Assembly: GCF_019972115.1 (NCBI RefSeq)
Contig: NZ_BPFJ01000001.1
Location: 186,001-250,000 of the forward strand
Source of the DNA: Sulfurovum sp. TSL6
GTDB lineage: Bacteria > Campylobacterota > Campylobacteria > Campylobacterales > Sulfurovaceae
Direction of reading: 5' to 3'
Length of the DNA stretch: 64,000 nucleotides
A program made the position numbers and the translations under genes. Below, in pieces: positions 17,677-27,138 of this stretch. The notes beneath the pieces are model-generated. The model was not told the DNA's origin, ran no database searches, and saw only the letters and a list, made by a program, of their open reading frames with translations. Position 1 is the stretch's first letter; each line of letters starts with the position of its first letter.

Positions 17677-19542
17677 CTAACGCTCCTCGTCAATGGCTTG
17701 TATGGTCTTAAGATAGCTGTTTTCACTTAAATAAAGGTAAAGCTTCCCTAAAAGTTCACGTTTTTCTTCATGGCCGAGATGTTCAGATTCTTCTATATGA
17801 TATTTGAGTGTTTTATCCATAAGATACGTATCATAATCCAAATCATCTAAAATATCCATAATGTTTTGTGCTTCGATCAGATTATCTATAGTATGTTTTC
17901 CTTCTTCATCAAAATGGATCACTACTTCAGTAGGGTGTGTAAAGAGGTTATGTTTCATGCCCAAGACCTCTTGATATGCTCCTGTAAGGAAAAAGGCTAA
18001 AAAGTACTCTTCTGTATCCACATCGATATCATGCAGGTAGAGTGGGAATTCACGATTAAAACCTATTTCTCCATCACTGTCGCAGGTGATATCCCAAATG
18101 CTTGCAGGGTTGGTAGGTTTGGTATCCAGGCGATCTAAAGGCATAATTGGAAAGTGTTGTGCCAGACCCCAAAAGTCAGGCAGTGACTGGAACGCTGAGA
18201 AATTGACAAGGTATTTTTCCTGTATACGGTCTTGCAGTTTTTTGAGTTCATCACTGTCTTCATCTTTGAGTAAGGCGATAGATTTTTTGATGATAAGGTT
18301 GACAAGTATCTCTGTATTTGAACGGTCTTCAAGGTCAATGTATCCTAGATCAAAGAGCGTGAGAAGGCTTTCCATATGATCAAGTGCATCATGCAGGTAT
18401 TCTCTGGCCCGTTCACGGCTTAAAGAGTTAAAAAGATCATAAAGTTCTTCTACCAGCGGAGGGTTAACCTCTTTAAGACGCAGTCCTTTCTCTGTATACT
18501 CTTGGGAGAAGAGTTCAAGTACCGGTGCAATAAGCACAGAGTGGGAAGCGGCGACATATCGTCCCGATTCGGTAAAGATATCCGGCTCCTCTACACCTTT
18601 TCTTTTGGAAATATCCTGCATAAGAAAAACCACATCATTAGCAAACTCACGTAGAGAATAGTTTCTTTCTTGTTTATCTTCATGTTGGCTGTATTCAACA
18701 GCAAGGCCTCCACCAATGTTGATCGCTCCAAGTGCATCAGCCCCACGGTTTTTGAGATCTGCATAAATGTTTCCGGCTTCTCTCAACGCTTTTTTAAGTG
18801 GAGCGATGTCTCCCATCTGTGAACCTATATGAAAGTGGATCATCCAGAGGTAGTGTAGTAGATCATGTTTCTTTAGCATTTCATAGGCTTCAAGAAGCTC
18901 GGTGGAAGTAAGCCCGAATTTAGAACCGTAGCCTCCACTTTTTGCCCAGATACCTATACCTGAACTGTGTAGGCGTATACGTACCCCTATCTTAGGTGCA
19001 ATAGGTGTCTCCGCTCCGGTATTAAATTCATCATTCACCTGGATGATCGTCTCTAACTCTGTCAAACCTTCTATGGTGACTGTGATGTTGTGTCCCATCT
19101 TTGCTGCGATGAAACAGAGTGATATCATCTCTTTGTCTTTAAAACCATTGACTGTAATAGGTGCGCCCAGAGGCGTTTTCGTCATCGCAATGATCAGTTC
19201 GGCTTTACTTCCTGCTTCAAGGCCATAGTTGTAATTTTTAGAAACATCCATAAGAGCATGCACAAAATTCGGAAATTGATTGACCTTTAGGGGAAAAACA
19301 GCTTGAAAATTCCCTTTGTATTTAAATTCCTCTTTGGCTTTTTCAAAAGTGTTAAAGAGTGTAGAGATCTGTTTTTCTAAGAGATGAGGGAAACGAAGAA
19401 GCAAAGGCCCTTTATAGCCTTTTTCACGTATCTCCTGTGTGATCGAGAGCAATGATGGTTTAGACGCATGATTGATATTGATAGTCTCACCCTGAATGAT
19501 AAAGTTTTCATCACCCCAAATGTCTAAACCAAAATTTTTCAT
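17677..19542 (-). CDS. speA: Biosynthetic arginine decarboxylase
   Basis: About 621 residues from the preferred start [14 protein letters not shown] at 19542; a longer in-frame start exists 13 codons upstream but adds a poorly conserved hydrophobic tail and overlaps the divergent Mla promoter region. It is a PLP-dependent fold-III enzyme: [11 protein letters not shown] carries the PLP lysine, [10 protein letters not shown] follows, and [10 protein letters not shown] is the phosphate-binding loop. It converts arginine to agmatine, feeding putrescine and then the carboxyspermidine route (dehydrogenase at 12902-14119). It leads the speA-cysE-aspB unit. Confidence 0.94.
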   Translation of the reverse strand: MKNFGLDIWGDENFIIQGETININHASKPSLLSITQEIREKGYKGPLLLRFPHLLEKQISTLFNTFEKAKEEFKYKGNFQAVFPLKVNQFPNFVHALMDVSKNYNYGLEAGSKAELIIAMTKTPLGAPITVNGFKDKEMISLCFIAAKMGHNITVTIEGLTELETIIQVNDEFNTGAETPIAPKIGVRIRLHSSGIGIWAKSGGYGSKFGLTSTELLEAYEMLKKHDLLHYLWMIHFHIGSQMGDIAPLKKALREAGNIYADLKNRGADALGAINIGGGLAVEYSQHEDKQERNYSLREFANDVVFLMQDISKRKGVEEPDIFTESGRYVAASHSVLIAPVLELFSQEYTEKGLRLKEVNPPLVEELYDLFNSLSRERAREYLHDALDHMESLLTLFDLGYIDLEDRSNTEILVNLIIKKSIALLKDEDSDELKKLQDRIQEKYLVNFSAFQSLPDFWGLAQHFPIMPLDRLDTKPTNPASIWDITCDSDGEIGFNREFPLYLHDIDVDTEEYFLAFFLTGAYQEVLGMKHNLFTHPTEVVIHFDEEGKHTIDNLIEAQNIMDILDDLDYDTYLMDKTLKYHIEESEHLGHEEKRELLGKLYLYLSENSYLKTIQAIDEER

Positions 19543-19599
19543 AATAGTACCTTGCTGTTTAATTATGATAATTATAGCCAAACTTAATCTAATCTTACC

Positions 19600-19605
19600 T
19601 ATAAT
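19600..19605 (+). promoter_or_regulatory. Putative -10 box just upstream of mlaE
   Basis: TATAAT is followed only eight bases later by ATGATG, and no ribosome-binding site is visible. If the box is used, transcription would begin at about the start codon and the mRNA would be essentially leaderless. Confidence 0.35.
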
Positions 19606-19612
19606 ATTTCTT

Positions 19613-20716
19613 ATGATGAAACAGTTCTTAACCTATGAAGCAGATCAACATCACCTTAAGCTTATCTCTACAGGAGAATGGATGCTTGGCACTGTGCTTC
19701 AAATAGAAAAGGAACTGCTCCAAATTCCTATTGATAAAAAGATCGTGTGGGATGTTTCAGGTATCAGTGATTTTGACAGTGCAGGGGTACTGCTTTTTAT
19801 AGAATACTATAAACGATTTCAAAATGAAACTGATGTGGAGATCGTAGGTTATACAGAGAATCAAAAAGATATGTATACGCTTCTGAATAGAAATATCCCG
19901 GAGAATGAACTTCCTAGAAAAAAAGGTATGTTTGAAAACCTGGGTAAAAGAACTTATGAGATATTGGATGATATCAAGAGTTTCATTACCTTTTTAGGAC
20001 ATCTCTTTTATGCGATGTTTCATACCTTTGTAAAACCTAAAGATATACGTTTTAAAGAAACCATCTATCATATTCATCAATCAGGGTTTAATGCCATTAT
20101 TATCATAGCCTTAACGTCATTTTTAGTCGGGATGGTTATTTCCTATCAGGGCTCAGTTCAGTTAGCCAAATTCGGTGCAGATATTTTCATCGTAGATACG
20201 GTCGCGATATCCATTACCAGGGAGTTGGGACCTATGATCACTGCTATTGTGATTGCAGGACGTAGTGGTTCTGCCTATACTGCTGAAATAGGGGCCATGA
20301 AAATTACAGAAGAGATAGCCGCCATGCGTACTATGGGTTTTGACCCTTATACTTTTTTGGTACTTCCGCGTATCTTTGCTTTAATGGTTGCCCTCCCATT
20401 GTTGATCTTCTTTGCTGATCTGATAGGTATTTTGGGTGGTATGGTCGCTGCGAGTATGCAATTGGATATTTCTATGGGATTGTTTACCCAAAGACTTTAT
20501 GAAGTGTTGGAAGTGAAACATTATTTACTGGGTATGATGAAGGGACCGGTTTTTGCATTTCTCATTGCTGCTGTAGGGTGTTTTAGAGGATTCCAAGTCT
20601 CTTACAGTACAGAGAGTGTAGGGCTTCATACGACAGCGTCAGTGGTGAATTCCATCTTTTTGGTGATTGCTTTTGATGCACTATTCTCAGTGATATTTAC
20701 GGAGCTTGGATTATGA
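19613..20716 (+). CDS. mlaE: MlaE-type ABC permease with N-terminal STAS domain
   Basis: About 367 residues from ATG 19613 (ATG 19616 equally possible). Upstream in-frame codons would overlap speA and are rejected. Residues 1-100 form a STAS domain (IVWDVSGISDFDSAGVLLF). The rest is the MlaE permease: SFLVGMVISYQGSVQLAKFGAD, ITRELGPMITAIVIAGRSG, ITEEIAAMRTMGFDP and LVLPRIFALMVALPLL in five to six helices. It forms the inner-membrane core of a phospholipid transporter between inner and outer membrane. In E. coli the STAS protein MlaB is separate; here it is fused. It overlaps mlaF by four bases. Confidence 0.92.
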   Translation: MMKQFLTYEADQHHLKLISTGEWMLGTVLQIEKELLQIPIDKKIVWDVSGISDFDSAGVLLFIEYYKRFQNETDVEIVGYTENQKDMYTLLNRNIPENELPRKKGMFENLGKRTYEILDDIKSFITFLGHLFYAMFHTFVKPKDIRFKETIYHIHQSGFNAIIIIALTSFLVGMVISYQGSVQLAKFGADIFIVDTVAISITRELGPMITAIVIAGRSGSAYTAEIGAMKITEEIAAMRTMGFDPYTFLVLPRIFALMVALPLLIFFADLIGILGGMVAASMQLDISMGLFTQRLYEVLEVKHYLLGMMKGPVFAFLIAAVGCFRGFQVSYSTESVGLHTTASVVNSIFLVIAFDALFSVIFTELGL

Positions 20717-21486
20717 ATACGGTCATTCAAGTGAAAGATGTCATAACACGATTTGGTGAAAGAACGATTCATGATGGGGTGAGTCTTCATATTGATGAAA
20801 ATGAGATCTATGCTATTCTGGGTGAAAGCGGTTCAGGAAAATCAGTACTCATGAAAGAGATGATCATGCTCCTTGAACCGAGTGCAGGGGAAATAACTGT
20901 TTTGGATAAATCCTTAAGCAGTATAAGTTTTAAATATGCACAGGCCTTACGCAGTGACTGGGGTGTACTTTTCCAGTTTGGCGCACTGTACTCTTCTTTG
21001 ACGATCGCAGAAAATATAGAAGTGCAGCTGAAGGAGTATACCGACCTTTCGAAAGTGATGAGAGATGGATTGGTACAATCCAAGTTGGCACTGGTAGGAT
21101 TAGAACCCCATGTGGGTAGTTTGTATCCTTCCGAGCTCAGTGGAGGGATGGTAAAACGTGCAGCGCTTGCAAGAGCATTGGCAATGGAGCCCAAGCTCCT
21201 TTTTTTAGATGAACCTACATCGGGATTAGATCCCATAGGCGCACGAAATTTTGATGCACTTATTGTGGAATTACGTGATCTGTTAGGTATCACTGTCGTC
21301 ATGATCACGCATGATCTTGAGAGTATTTTCAGTATTGTAGACAGGATGGCCGTTTTGGCAGATAAACATGTGGTTGCACAGGGGTCATTGGAAAATGTGT
21401 TACAATCACAACATCCCTTTGTAGAAAAATTCTTTAAGAATGAGTACACAAAAGAGAGATTTAAGGACAAGGTAAAAGATGTATAG
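20713..21486 (+). CDS. mlaF: MlaF-type ABC transporter ATP-binding protein
   Basis: A 257-residue ABC ATPase. Walker A is GESGSGKSV, the Q-loop is LFQFGALYSSLT, the signature is ELSGGMVKRAALARAL, Walker B is LLFLDEPTSGLDP and the switch is MITHD. The SGGM signature in place of SGGQ and the QFGALYSSLT segment are typical of the Mla/Mce ATPases. It powers lipid movement by the MlaE-MlaD complex at the cytoplasmic face. ATGA overlaps with mlaE and an eight-base overlap with mlaD show tight translational coupling. Confidence 0.94.
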   Translation: MNTVIQVKDVITRFGERTIHDGVSLHIDENEIYAILGESGSGKSVLMKEMIMLLEPSAGEITVLDKSLSSISFKYAQALRSDWGVLFQFGALYSSLTIAENIEVQLKEYTDLSKVMRDGLVQSKLALVGLEPHVGSLYPSELSGGMVKRAALARALAMEPKLLFLDEPTSGLDPIGARNFDALIVELRDLLGITVVMITHDLESIFSIVDRMAVLADKHVVAQGSLENVLQSQHPFVEKFFKNEYTKERFKDKVKDV

Positions 21487-22390
21487 CAGAGTCAATTATA
21501 CCATTGTGGGAATCTTCGTAGTGCTTTTTGGTGCAGGTATGGTATGGTTTGCTTTTTGGCTTGCTAAATATGATCTGCAAGAAGAATTTGATACCTATAA
21601 ACTTGAGATGCATGAGTCTGTTTCAGGCCTTTCCATAGACTCTAATGTAAAATTACGTGGTGTAGATATCGGCAGTGTCAGTGCTATACGCATTAATCCT
21701 CAAGATATAGAAAAAGTTGAAATATTCGTCAAAATAAAAAAAGGCATACCTATTAAAGAAGATATGGTAGCATATACAGCCATGTTTGGTGTTACGGGAC
21801 TTTTGTCTATAGAGATCGATGGCGGTACAAATGCAGCTAAAACCTTAGAGCCTACAGAAGACTATATCCCGCTTATTAAGACAAAACCTTCCTTCCTTAC
21901 AAAGTTAACAGGTGACATTGGTGGAGCGAGCGGAAGAATTGAAGCGCTTTTACTGCAGAGTCAAAAACTGCTTTCAGATCATAATATTGAAACGTTGGGA
22001 GATATTCTTGGTAATATAGAACAAATGACAGCCAGAGGTGAAGAGGTGGAAGAAAAAGTGATACTCTCTCTTGATGAATTCAGAGTATCTTTGGCAAATA
22101 TGAATAGAGATTTCAAACAGATACAACAAGATTTTGCAGAGATCAAAGAAGTGACTGTGCCTACCATCGATAAATTGATGGAAACAAGTAAGAATTTCAA
22201 TCGTGTGACACTCAAAGTTGAGAATACTATAAACAGAGGAGATTATAATCTAAAACAGATTTTTGAACCTATGCTCATAGAGATACGCATACTGACCAAT
22301 CAGCTTACTGCCATGTCAAGACAACTCGAACAAAATCCTAGTGAGTTGCTTTTTAAATCCAGAAAATCAAGAAAAGGACCGGGGGAATGA
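21479..22390 (+). CDS. mlaD: MCE-domain lipid-binding protein (MlaD)
   Basis: A 303-residue protein with one N-terminal membrane helix (TIVGIFVVLFGAGMVWFAFWL) and a periplasmic MCE domain at about 37-115 (VSGLSIDSNVKLRGVDIGSV, FGVTGLLSIEIDGG). The C-terminal half is a long helical, coiled-coil-like region ending in a basic SRKSRKGPGE tail. MlaD forms a hexameric ring that carries phospholipids through the periplasm. It overlaps mlaF by eight bases and the lipoprotein gene by four. Confidence 0.92.
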   Translation: MYSRVNYTIVGIFVVLFGAGMVWFAFWLAKYDLQEEFDTYKLEMHESVSGLSIDSNVKLRGVDIGSVSAIRINPQDIEKVEIFVKIKKGIPIKEDMVAYTAMFGVTGLLSIEIDGGTNAAKTLEPTEDYIPLIKTKPSFLTKLTGDIGGASGRIEALLLQSQKLLSDHNIETLGDILGNIEQMTARGEEVEEKVILSLDEFRVSLANMNRDFKQIQQDFAEIKEVTVPTIDKLMETSKNFNRVTLKVENTINRGDYNLKQIFEPMLIEIRILTNQLTAMSRQLEQNPSELLFKSRKSRKGPGE

Positions 22391-22974
22391 GAAATAGTAC
22401 ACTTCCGTTTATAGTAACTATGATGATAGCAGCAGGATTGATAGGATGCAGTAAAGCACCTGTGATCAACGTATATAGTCTCAATATTCCTCAGGTCCAA
22501 ACAGAGACTGCCCGTGCGTATAAAGATAAAAGTATCAAAGTGACTTTCCCTCAAAGTATCAAAGAACCGTTGTCTGAAAAAATGCTGTTTTCCTATACAA
22601 CAAATGATAGAGGAACATACCAAAATTCTCAATGGTCCAATCATATGAGTAGAATTCTGCAAGGTACCTTCATTGAGGTTTTAGATAACAGCAGGCTCTT
22701 TAAAGTCGTACTCTCAGATATGTCAACTCTTGAAGAAAACTATAGATTGGAAAGTAATATTTTTGATTTTGAACATCAAGTGCGAGGCAGAGTCTCTTAT
22801 GCTGTGGTCTCCATACAATTTACTCTCATCAATGCAGATACGGGAAGACTGGTGAAAAGTAAAAGATTTTCTTACCAAGAGCCTACACCAACGACAGATG
22901 CGAAAGGCTATGCGCTTGCAACCAATAAAGCGATCATTCAACTCAGTCAAGATCTGTTGGAATGGCTTAAATAA
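22387..22974 (+). CDS. ABC-type transport auxiliary lipoprotein (PqiC/ABC_trans_aux-like)
   Basis: A 195-residue lipoprotein. The signal peptide ends in a lipobox-like LIGC at about residues 17-20 (Cys 20 would be lipidated). The domain contains VINVYSLNIP, IKVTFPQSIKEPLSEKMLFSY, a YQNSQWSNHMSRIL segment and LFKVVL, then AVVSIQFTLINADTGRLVKS and ALATNKAIIQLSQDLLEWL. These are typical of the ABC_trans_aux domain found in outer-membrane lipoproteins of PqiABC and Mla-like systems. It probably links the MlaD ring to the outer membrane. It is the last gene of the operon. Confidence 0.88.
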   Translation: MRNSTLPFIVTMMIAAGLIGCSKAPVINVYSLNIPQVQTETARAYKDKSIKVTFPQSIKEPLSEKMLFSYTTNDRGTYQNSQWSNHMSRILQGTFIEVLDNSRLFKVVLSDMSTLEENYRLESNIFDFEHQVRGRVSYAVVSIQFTLINADTGRLVKSKRFSYQEPTPTTDAKGYALATNKAIIQLSQDLLEWLK

Positions 22975-23101
22975 AATTGATACACCTCATGTATTAAATT
23001 GAGCGCAGAAGTAAAAAATTTCAATAATATCAAGATATTTGATTAAAAAACACTTTTTATGCAGTAAAATTTGTTTATTTAAGTTAATACGTATTAATAT
23101 T

Positions 23102-23107
23102 TATAAT
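23102..23107 (+). promoter_or_regulatory. Putative -10 box of the outer-membrane protein gene
   Basis: TATAAT lies 38 bases before the start codon. The perfect palindrome TTAATACGTATTAA at 23084-23097 lies just upstream, where an operator or -35 region would be. Confidence 0.4.
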
Positions 23108-23145
23108 ATTAATTATTTGATTGTATTCAAACAAAGGAAAAATAG

Positions 23146-23763
23146 ATGAAAAAAGCATTAGTGGCAGCTGCACTTTCAGCACACATGACAACACAACTTT
23201 TTGCCGGAGGAGATTTCGCTCCTGTTAAGGTACATGAACCAGTTTTAGAAGAAGTCGAGCAAGCACATGGACATCATGAAGAGTCAAAGTTTTATGTTGT
23301 AGTTGCCGGTATGATGCTACTGGGTGATGAGATCCAACATGGTGAGGCACTCCTAGATGGCAATGATGAGTATGGCTACGGTTTTGGTATCGATGTAGGA
23401 TACAGACTTGGGAATGGATTTGCACTTGAGTATGACTATACCTATGGAAAGAATACGGTGTATGAGATTACAGCGCATGAAGAAGTAGAAGCTACATCAA
23501 CATACCATACATCAGCATTAGACATTGTATACACGTATGAAGCGACACATAATCTGGGTATTTTTGGGAAAGTAGGATATGAGTTCGAGTGGGAAGAGAT
23601 CTCAGAACTTGACATCAGTGAGAGAGAAAATGATTTTGTATTTGGAGCAGGTATTGAATATGCACTCAATGAAAAGTATAAATTACTAGCTGAGTATGAA
23701 CATTCATTGATAGAAGGACCACATGGTGACGCTATCCTTGCAGGTATAATGTATAACTTCTAA
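23146..23763 (+). CDS. Outer-membrane beta-barrel protein
   Basis: A 205-residue protein with a Sec signal peptide (MKKALVAAALSAHMTTQLFA, cleavage after about residue 20). The mature part starts with a His- and Glu-rich stretch (EEVEQAHGHHEESKF), then shows eight or so amphipathic strands ending in YNF, the typical terminal aromatic of outer-membrane barrels. Segments such as GYGFGIDVGYRLGNGFALEY, LGIFGKVGYEFEWEE and KYKLLAEYEHSL match the OmpA/OMP_b-brl fold. The His-rich N-terminus may bind metal. It has its own promoter and terminator. Confidence 0.82.
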   Translation: MKKALVAAALSAHMTTQLFAGGDFAPVKVHEPVLEEVEQAHGHHEESKFYVVVAGMMLLGDEIQHGEALLDGNDEYGYGFGIDVGYRLGNGFALEYDYTYGKNTVYEITAHEEVEATSTYHTSALDIVYTYEATHNLGIFGKVGYEFEWEEISELDISERENDFVFGAGIEYALNEKYKLLAEYEHSLIEGPHGDAILAGIMYNF

Positions 23764-23776
23764 GTTGTAAAAATTA

Positions 23777-23801
23777 ATACGAAACCTATTAGGTTTCGTA
23801 T
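23777..23801. terminator. Bidirectional hairpin terminator between the barrel gene and hisS
   Basis: A perfect 10-base stem (ATACGAAACC with GGTTTCGTAT) and a 5-base loop lie between the convergent genes. Confidence 0.8.
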
Positions 23802-23807
23802 CATCAT

Positions 23808-25019
23808 TTAGAGTTCATTGATAGCAATGACTCGCTCTTCTTTAGTTTCAAGATCTTTTATCCATACAGTTCCATTTTTCAGTTCATCTTCTCCGATGAG
23901 AACAGCATATTTTGCATTGGATCGGTCTACACCTTTCATATGGCTTTTAAAACCTTTGGAGCTGTACTCAACTGTTACTTTATCCGTAAGACGTTTTTTT
24001 GTTGCAAGTTTGAGCAGTGATGGGATAGCATCTGGAGTCATCGCACCCATATAGTAACCCTCAGCCTCTTTTTCAGGCATTTTCACAAGTTCCATAATAC
24101 GCTCGATACCTAGAGCAAATCCTACTGCAGGAGTCGGTTTTCCATCTAGGAACTCAACAAGCCTGTCATAACGTCCGCCACCTGCGATAGCACTTTGTGC
24201 ACCGATCTCACTGCTTACAAATTCAAATGCTGTTTTTGAGTAGTAGTCCAAACCTCTTACAAGGTTGTCATTAACTGTGTATTTAATACCTTCTTGATCC
24301 AGCAGCTCTTTAAGCTTTTTAAAGTCCGGGTCACACTCTTCACAAAGGTAGTCTTTAAGTTTAGGAGACTCTACAAGCAATGTTTGACATGTATCATTTT
24401 TACAGTCAAGTACACGGATAGGGTTGGTTCCTATTCTTCTGTTACAATCTTCACAAAGTTCCTCTTTGATTTCAGTGAAAGAGCTAACCAGTGTCTCTTT
24501 ATACTTTGGCATACATATTTTACAACCGAGTGAGTTGATCTGTAGTTCATAGCCGATCCCGAGTGTATCAAAGATCTGTGCGATCATCGAAATGATCATA
24601 AAATCTTCATAGACAGATGCTTCGCCAAAACTTTCACATCCAAACTGGTGAAACTCTCTGAGTCTTCCTTTTTGCGGTTTTTCATAACGGAACATCGGTC
24701 CATAGTAGTAGAACTTTTGTTTGACCGGTTGGCGGTCAAGTTTTGCAGAGATAAAGGCACGCACCACACCTGCTGTGCCTTCAGGACGCATACAGACATC
24801 ATTTTCACCTTTATCGATGAACTGGTACATCTCCTTCCCTACAATATCAGAGCTTTCTCCTACCGAACGTTTAAAGAGTGCGGTCTCTTCAAGAATAGGC
24901 GTTTCGATATATCCATAACCGTAACGCTTTGCAATACTTGTAGCAGTGTTGATGATATGTTCAAAACGTTCACTCTCTTCAAAAGTAAGGTCTTTCATGC
25001 CTCTAAGCGGATTGATCAT
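23808..25019 (-). CDS. hisS: Histidine--tRNA ligase
   Basis: A 403-residue class II aminoacyl-tRNA synthetase. Motifs: GMKDLTFEESERFE at the N-terminus, MRPEGTAGVVRAF, FYYYGPMFRYEKPQKGRLREFHQFG (motif 2), LVRGLDYYSKTAFEF (His A) and AGGGRYDRLVE (His B), with the anticodon-binding domain at the C-terminus. It charges tRNA-His. The length is normal. Its ATG overlaps the stop of tmk by four bases, making it the last gene of the ubiX-coaD-tmk-hisS operon. Confidence 0.97.
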   Translation of the reverse strand: MINPLRGMKDLTFEESERFEHIINTATSIAKRYGYGYIETPILEETALFKRSVGESSDIVGKEMYQFIDKGENDVCMRPEGTAGVVRAFISAKLDRQPVKQKFYYYGPMFRYEKPQKGRLREFHQFGCESFGEASVYEDFMIISMIAQIFDTLGIGYELQINSLGCKICMPKYKETLVSSFTEIKEELCEDCNRRIGTNPIRVLDCKNDTCQTLLVESPKLKDYLCEECDPDFKKLKELLDQEGIKYTVNDNLVRGLDYYSKTAFEFVSSEIGAQSAIAGGGRYDRLVEFLDGKPTPAVGFALGIERIMELVKMPEKEAEGYYMGAMTPDAIPSLLKLATKKRLTDKVTVEYSSKGFKSHMKGVDRSNAKYAVLIGEDELKNGTVWIKDLETKEERVIAINEL

Positions 25020-25597
25020 AGTGTGTTCCTTAAATAATCTGTTATTTGTGTATGTATCGTTGCTATATCTTCTGTCGCATCTACAAAAAGATGAGGGATA
25101 CCAAGTTTGAGTATACTTTGTTTCATATGCTCTTGAACCTTTAAAAGATACTCCAAGCCTCTAAGTTCAATGCCATCCAGAGATTTAACAGAAGTCCGTG
25201 CTTCCAGCGTTTTCATATCAGTCAAAAACAAGATGACCTTGTCTGGGAAATGGCCTTCAAGAGCAAAGCGGTTGAGACTCACAAGTTCATCAAAATCAAA
25301 ATCACCATTGGCGAGAGCGTACCCTATGCCAGAAAGAAAACCTCTATCAGAAATGATGACCTTATGTTGATTTGGAGAGATCACTTCTTGGTAATGTTCC
25401 GCTCTGTCAGCTAAAAAAAGCAGAAGTTCTGCACGTTTGGACGCTAATGAATCAGAAAGGAGTATCTCTCTGGCTTTTTTACCAAATGCAGTGCCACCAG
25501 GTTCATGTGTGATGATGATCTCAGGGTGTTTTTGTGAGATAAGTTCGATCTGTGTACTCTTCCCACATGTGTCTATACCTTCAAAAAGTACATACAT
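25016..25597 (-). CDS. tmk: Thymidylate kinase
   Basis: About 193 residues from ATG 25597, where TAATG joins the coaD stop to this start; a start four codons earlier is less likely. The N-terminus MYVLFEGIDTCGKSTQ contains the P-loop. HEPGGTAFGKKAREIL carries the TMP-binding segment with the DR(Y/H)-like RGFLSG region further on, and LFLADRAEHYQEVI follows. It phosphorylates dTMP to dTDP for DNA synthesis. It is embedded in the ubiX-coaD-tmk-hisS operon. Confidence 0.95.
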   Translation of the reverse strand: MYVLFEGIDTCGKSTQIELISQKHPEIIITHEPGGTAFGKKAREILLSDSLASKRAELLLFLADRAEHYQEVISPNQHKVIISDRGFLSGIGYALANGDFDFDELVSLNRFALEGHFPDKVILFLTDMKTLEARTSVKSLDGIELRGLEYLLKVQEHMKQSILKLGIPHLFVDATEDIATIHTQITDYLRNTL

Positions 25598-26079
25598 TAG
25601 CGTGTACACTTTATAAGATCTAGTGCTGCCTCTGGGACAAGATGTTCAACTTTTCCATCAAAGTTTAAGATGGAACGAACCACAGAGGAGCTCACAAAAG
25701 CATGTTCCAATGTTGGCATGAGATAAACGGTCTCTAACTCTTTTTTGAGTGAAGCATTGGCATAACCCATTTGAAGTTCATACTCGAAGTCACTTACCGC
25801 TCTAAGACCTCTTACGAGGATATTTGCATCTAACTCATCTGAAAGATCTACAAGAAGACCTTGGAACCCTATGACTTTTATTTTAGAGAAGTCCTTTGTT
25901 GCAGCTTTTACCATATTTATACGTTGGTTAAGAGTAAACATTGGTTTTTTAGCCTCTGAGTCTGCCACTGCAACGATAATTTCATCAAACATATGACAGG
26001 CACGTGTGATGATGTCTAAATGCCCATTAGTAATAGGATCAAAAGTTCCAGGGTATATTGCACGTCTTTTCTCATTCAT
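25597..26079 (-). CDS. coaD: Pantetheine-phosphate adenylyltransferase
   Basis: About 160 residues from ATG 26079; longer in-frame starts lie within ubiX and are not conserved. The N-terminal RRAIYPGTFDPITNGHLDII has the T/HxGH nucleotidyl-transferase signature (GTFDP...NGH). LVRGLRAVSDFEYE and AFVSSSVVRSI are further family motifs. It makes dephospho-CoA from 4'-phosphopantetheine and ATP. The start overlaps the end of ubiX by eight bases (ATGAATGA) and the stop overlaps the tmk start by one base. Confidence 0.95.
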   Translation of the reverse strand: MNEKRRAIYPGTFDPITNGHLDIITRACHMFDEIIVAVADSEAKKPMFTLNQRINMVKAATKDFSKIKVIGFQGLLVDLSDELDANILVRGLRAVSDFEYELQMGYANASLKKELETVYLMPTLEHAFVSSSVVRSILNFDGKVEHLVPEAALDLIKCTR

Positions 26080-26602
26080 GTTCACTCCATCTTTCATATA
26101 GATTATTGTCAATACCTAACACATCATACCACTTTCCAATGATAAACTTTTCCATATCTTCCAGAGAAGATGACTCAGAGTAGTACCCCATCACAGGCGG
26201 TGCGATGATGACTCCTAGTGCGGCTAATTTTTGCATATTCTCCAATGCTATGGCAGAAAATGGTAACTCTCTGGGCGCAAGAAGCAACTTCTTCTGCTCC
26301 TTGATTGCTACAGCAGCGACACGTGTGGCGAGGTTATCACTTATCCCACAGGCCACCTTCGCCAAGGTATTCATACTGCAAGGAATGATCGCTGTTACAT
26401 CCACTCTAAACGAACCCGACGAGATAGATGCTGCGATATTCTCACTGGAGTGTAACGTCACATTTTTGTTTTCAAAAGACTCTACAGTGAGGGCGTTATC
26501 AGAAACGATCACATGTGCATCGATGTGCTCAGGTAAAAAGTCAACAAACTTCTTACCCAATTGAACACCACTTGCACCGGTAATTGCCACAACGAGTTTC
26601 AT
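26072..26602 (-). CDS. ubiX: Flavin prenyltransferase
   Basis: A 176-residue protein with VVAITGASGVQLGKKF at the N-terminus (FMN-binding loop), IIPCSMNTLAKVACGISDNL (conserved PCSMxTLA motif) and LLAPRELPFSAIALENM with the family arginine and glutamate. It attaches dimethylallyl to FMN, producing prenyl-FMN, the cofactor of UbiD-type decarboxylases such as those of ubiquinone or menaquinone synthesis. It is the first gene of the four-gene operon. Confidence 0.93.
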   Translation of the reverse strand: MKLVVAITGASGVQLGKKFVDFLPEHIDAHVIVSDNALTVESFENKNVTLHSSENIAASISSGSFRVDVTAIIPCSMNTLAKVACGISDNLATRVAAVAIKEQKKLLLAPRELPFSAIALENMQKLAALGVIIAPPVMGYYSESSSLEDMEKFIIGKWYDVLGIDNNLYERWSEHE

Positions 26603-26681
26603 GATATGCCTTATTTTTTATTAAAAGGGATTATAGCAAAAGAAATTAAGAGTTTGTATTGGGGTAAAGATTGCATCGTTA

Positions 26682-26756
26682 TGGAGCGGGCGAACGGGTT
26701 CGAACCGTCGACCCCAACCTTGGCAAGGTTATGCTCTACCACTGAGCTACGCCCGC
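26682..26756 (-). tRNA. tRNA-Gly (GCC)
   Basis: On the minus strand this reads GCGGGCG...CGCCCGC with an encoded CCA end, a GTTCGAAC T-loop and an anticodon loop TTGCCAA (anticodon GCC). The cloverleaf is complete. Confidence 0.95.
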
Positions 26757-26790
26757 ATATTGATCATGTGTGTAAAATAATTTGTGAAAG

Positions 26791-26866
26791 TGGAGCGGGC
26801 GAAGGGATTCGAACCCTCGACAGCCTGCTTGGAAGGCAGGAACTCTAGCCACTGAGCTACGCCCGC
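26791..26866 (-). tRNA. tRNA-Gly (TCC)
   Basis: Acceptor arms GCGGGCG and CGCCCGC, anticodon loop CTTCCAA (anticodon TCC), T-loop GTTCGAATC and an encoded CCA. It lies 34 bases from the other glycine tRNA, probably in one transcript. Confidence 0.95.
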
Positions 26867-26888
26867 ATGTATATTATGTATATTTTGG

Positions 26889-26973
26889 TGGTACCGCAGG
26901 TCGGATTCGAACCGACACGCCCGAAGGCAGAAGATTTTGAGTCTACCAAGTCTACCAGTTCCATCACTGCGGC
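26889..26973 (-). tRNA. tRNA-Leu (CAA)
   Basis: An 85-base class II tRNA with acceptor GCCGCAG/CTGCGGT, a long variable arm (GCC-TTC-GGGC) and anticodon loop CTCAAAA (anticodon CAA). The anticodon stem has one apparent T-T mismatch. CCA is encoded. Confidence 0.92.
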
Positions 26974-27138
26974 ATGCATAATAAAATGCAGAAGGGATTT
27001 TACTCCTAGGGAGCTTAAAGAAGGGTTAGTAGATGACAAATATAATCGTATAAAATATCTATAAATTATCCAATCACAAGCCATTAAATTTATATTAAGA
27101 GTGTAAAATGGACTATAAAGCAACGCTTAGGGAGAGAT

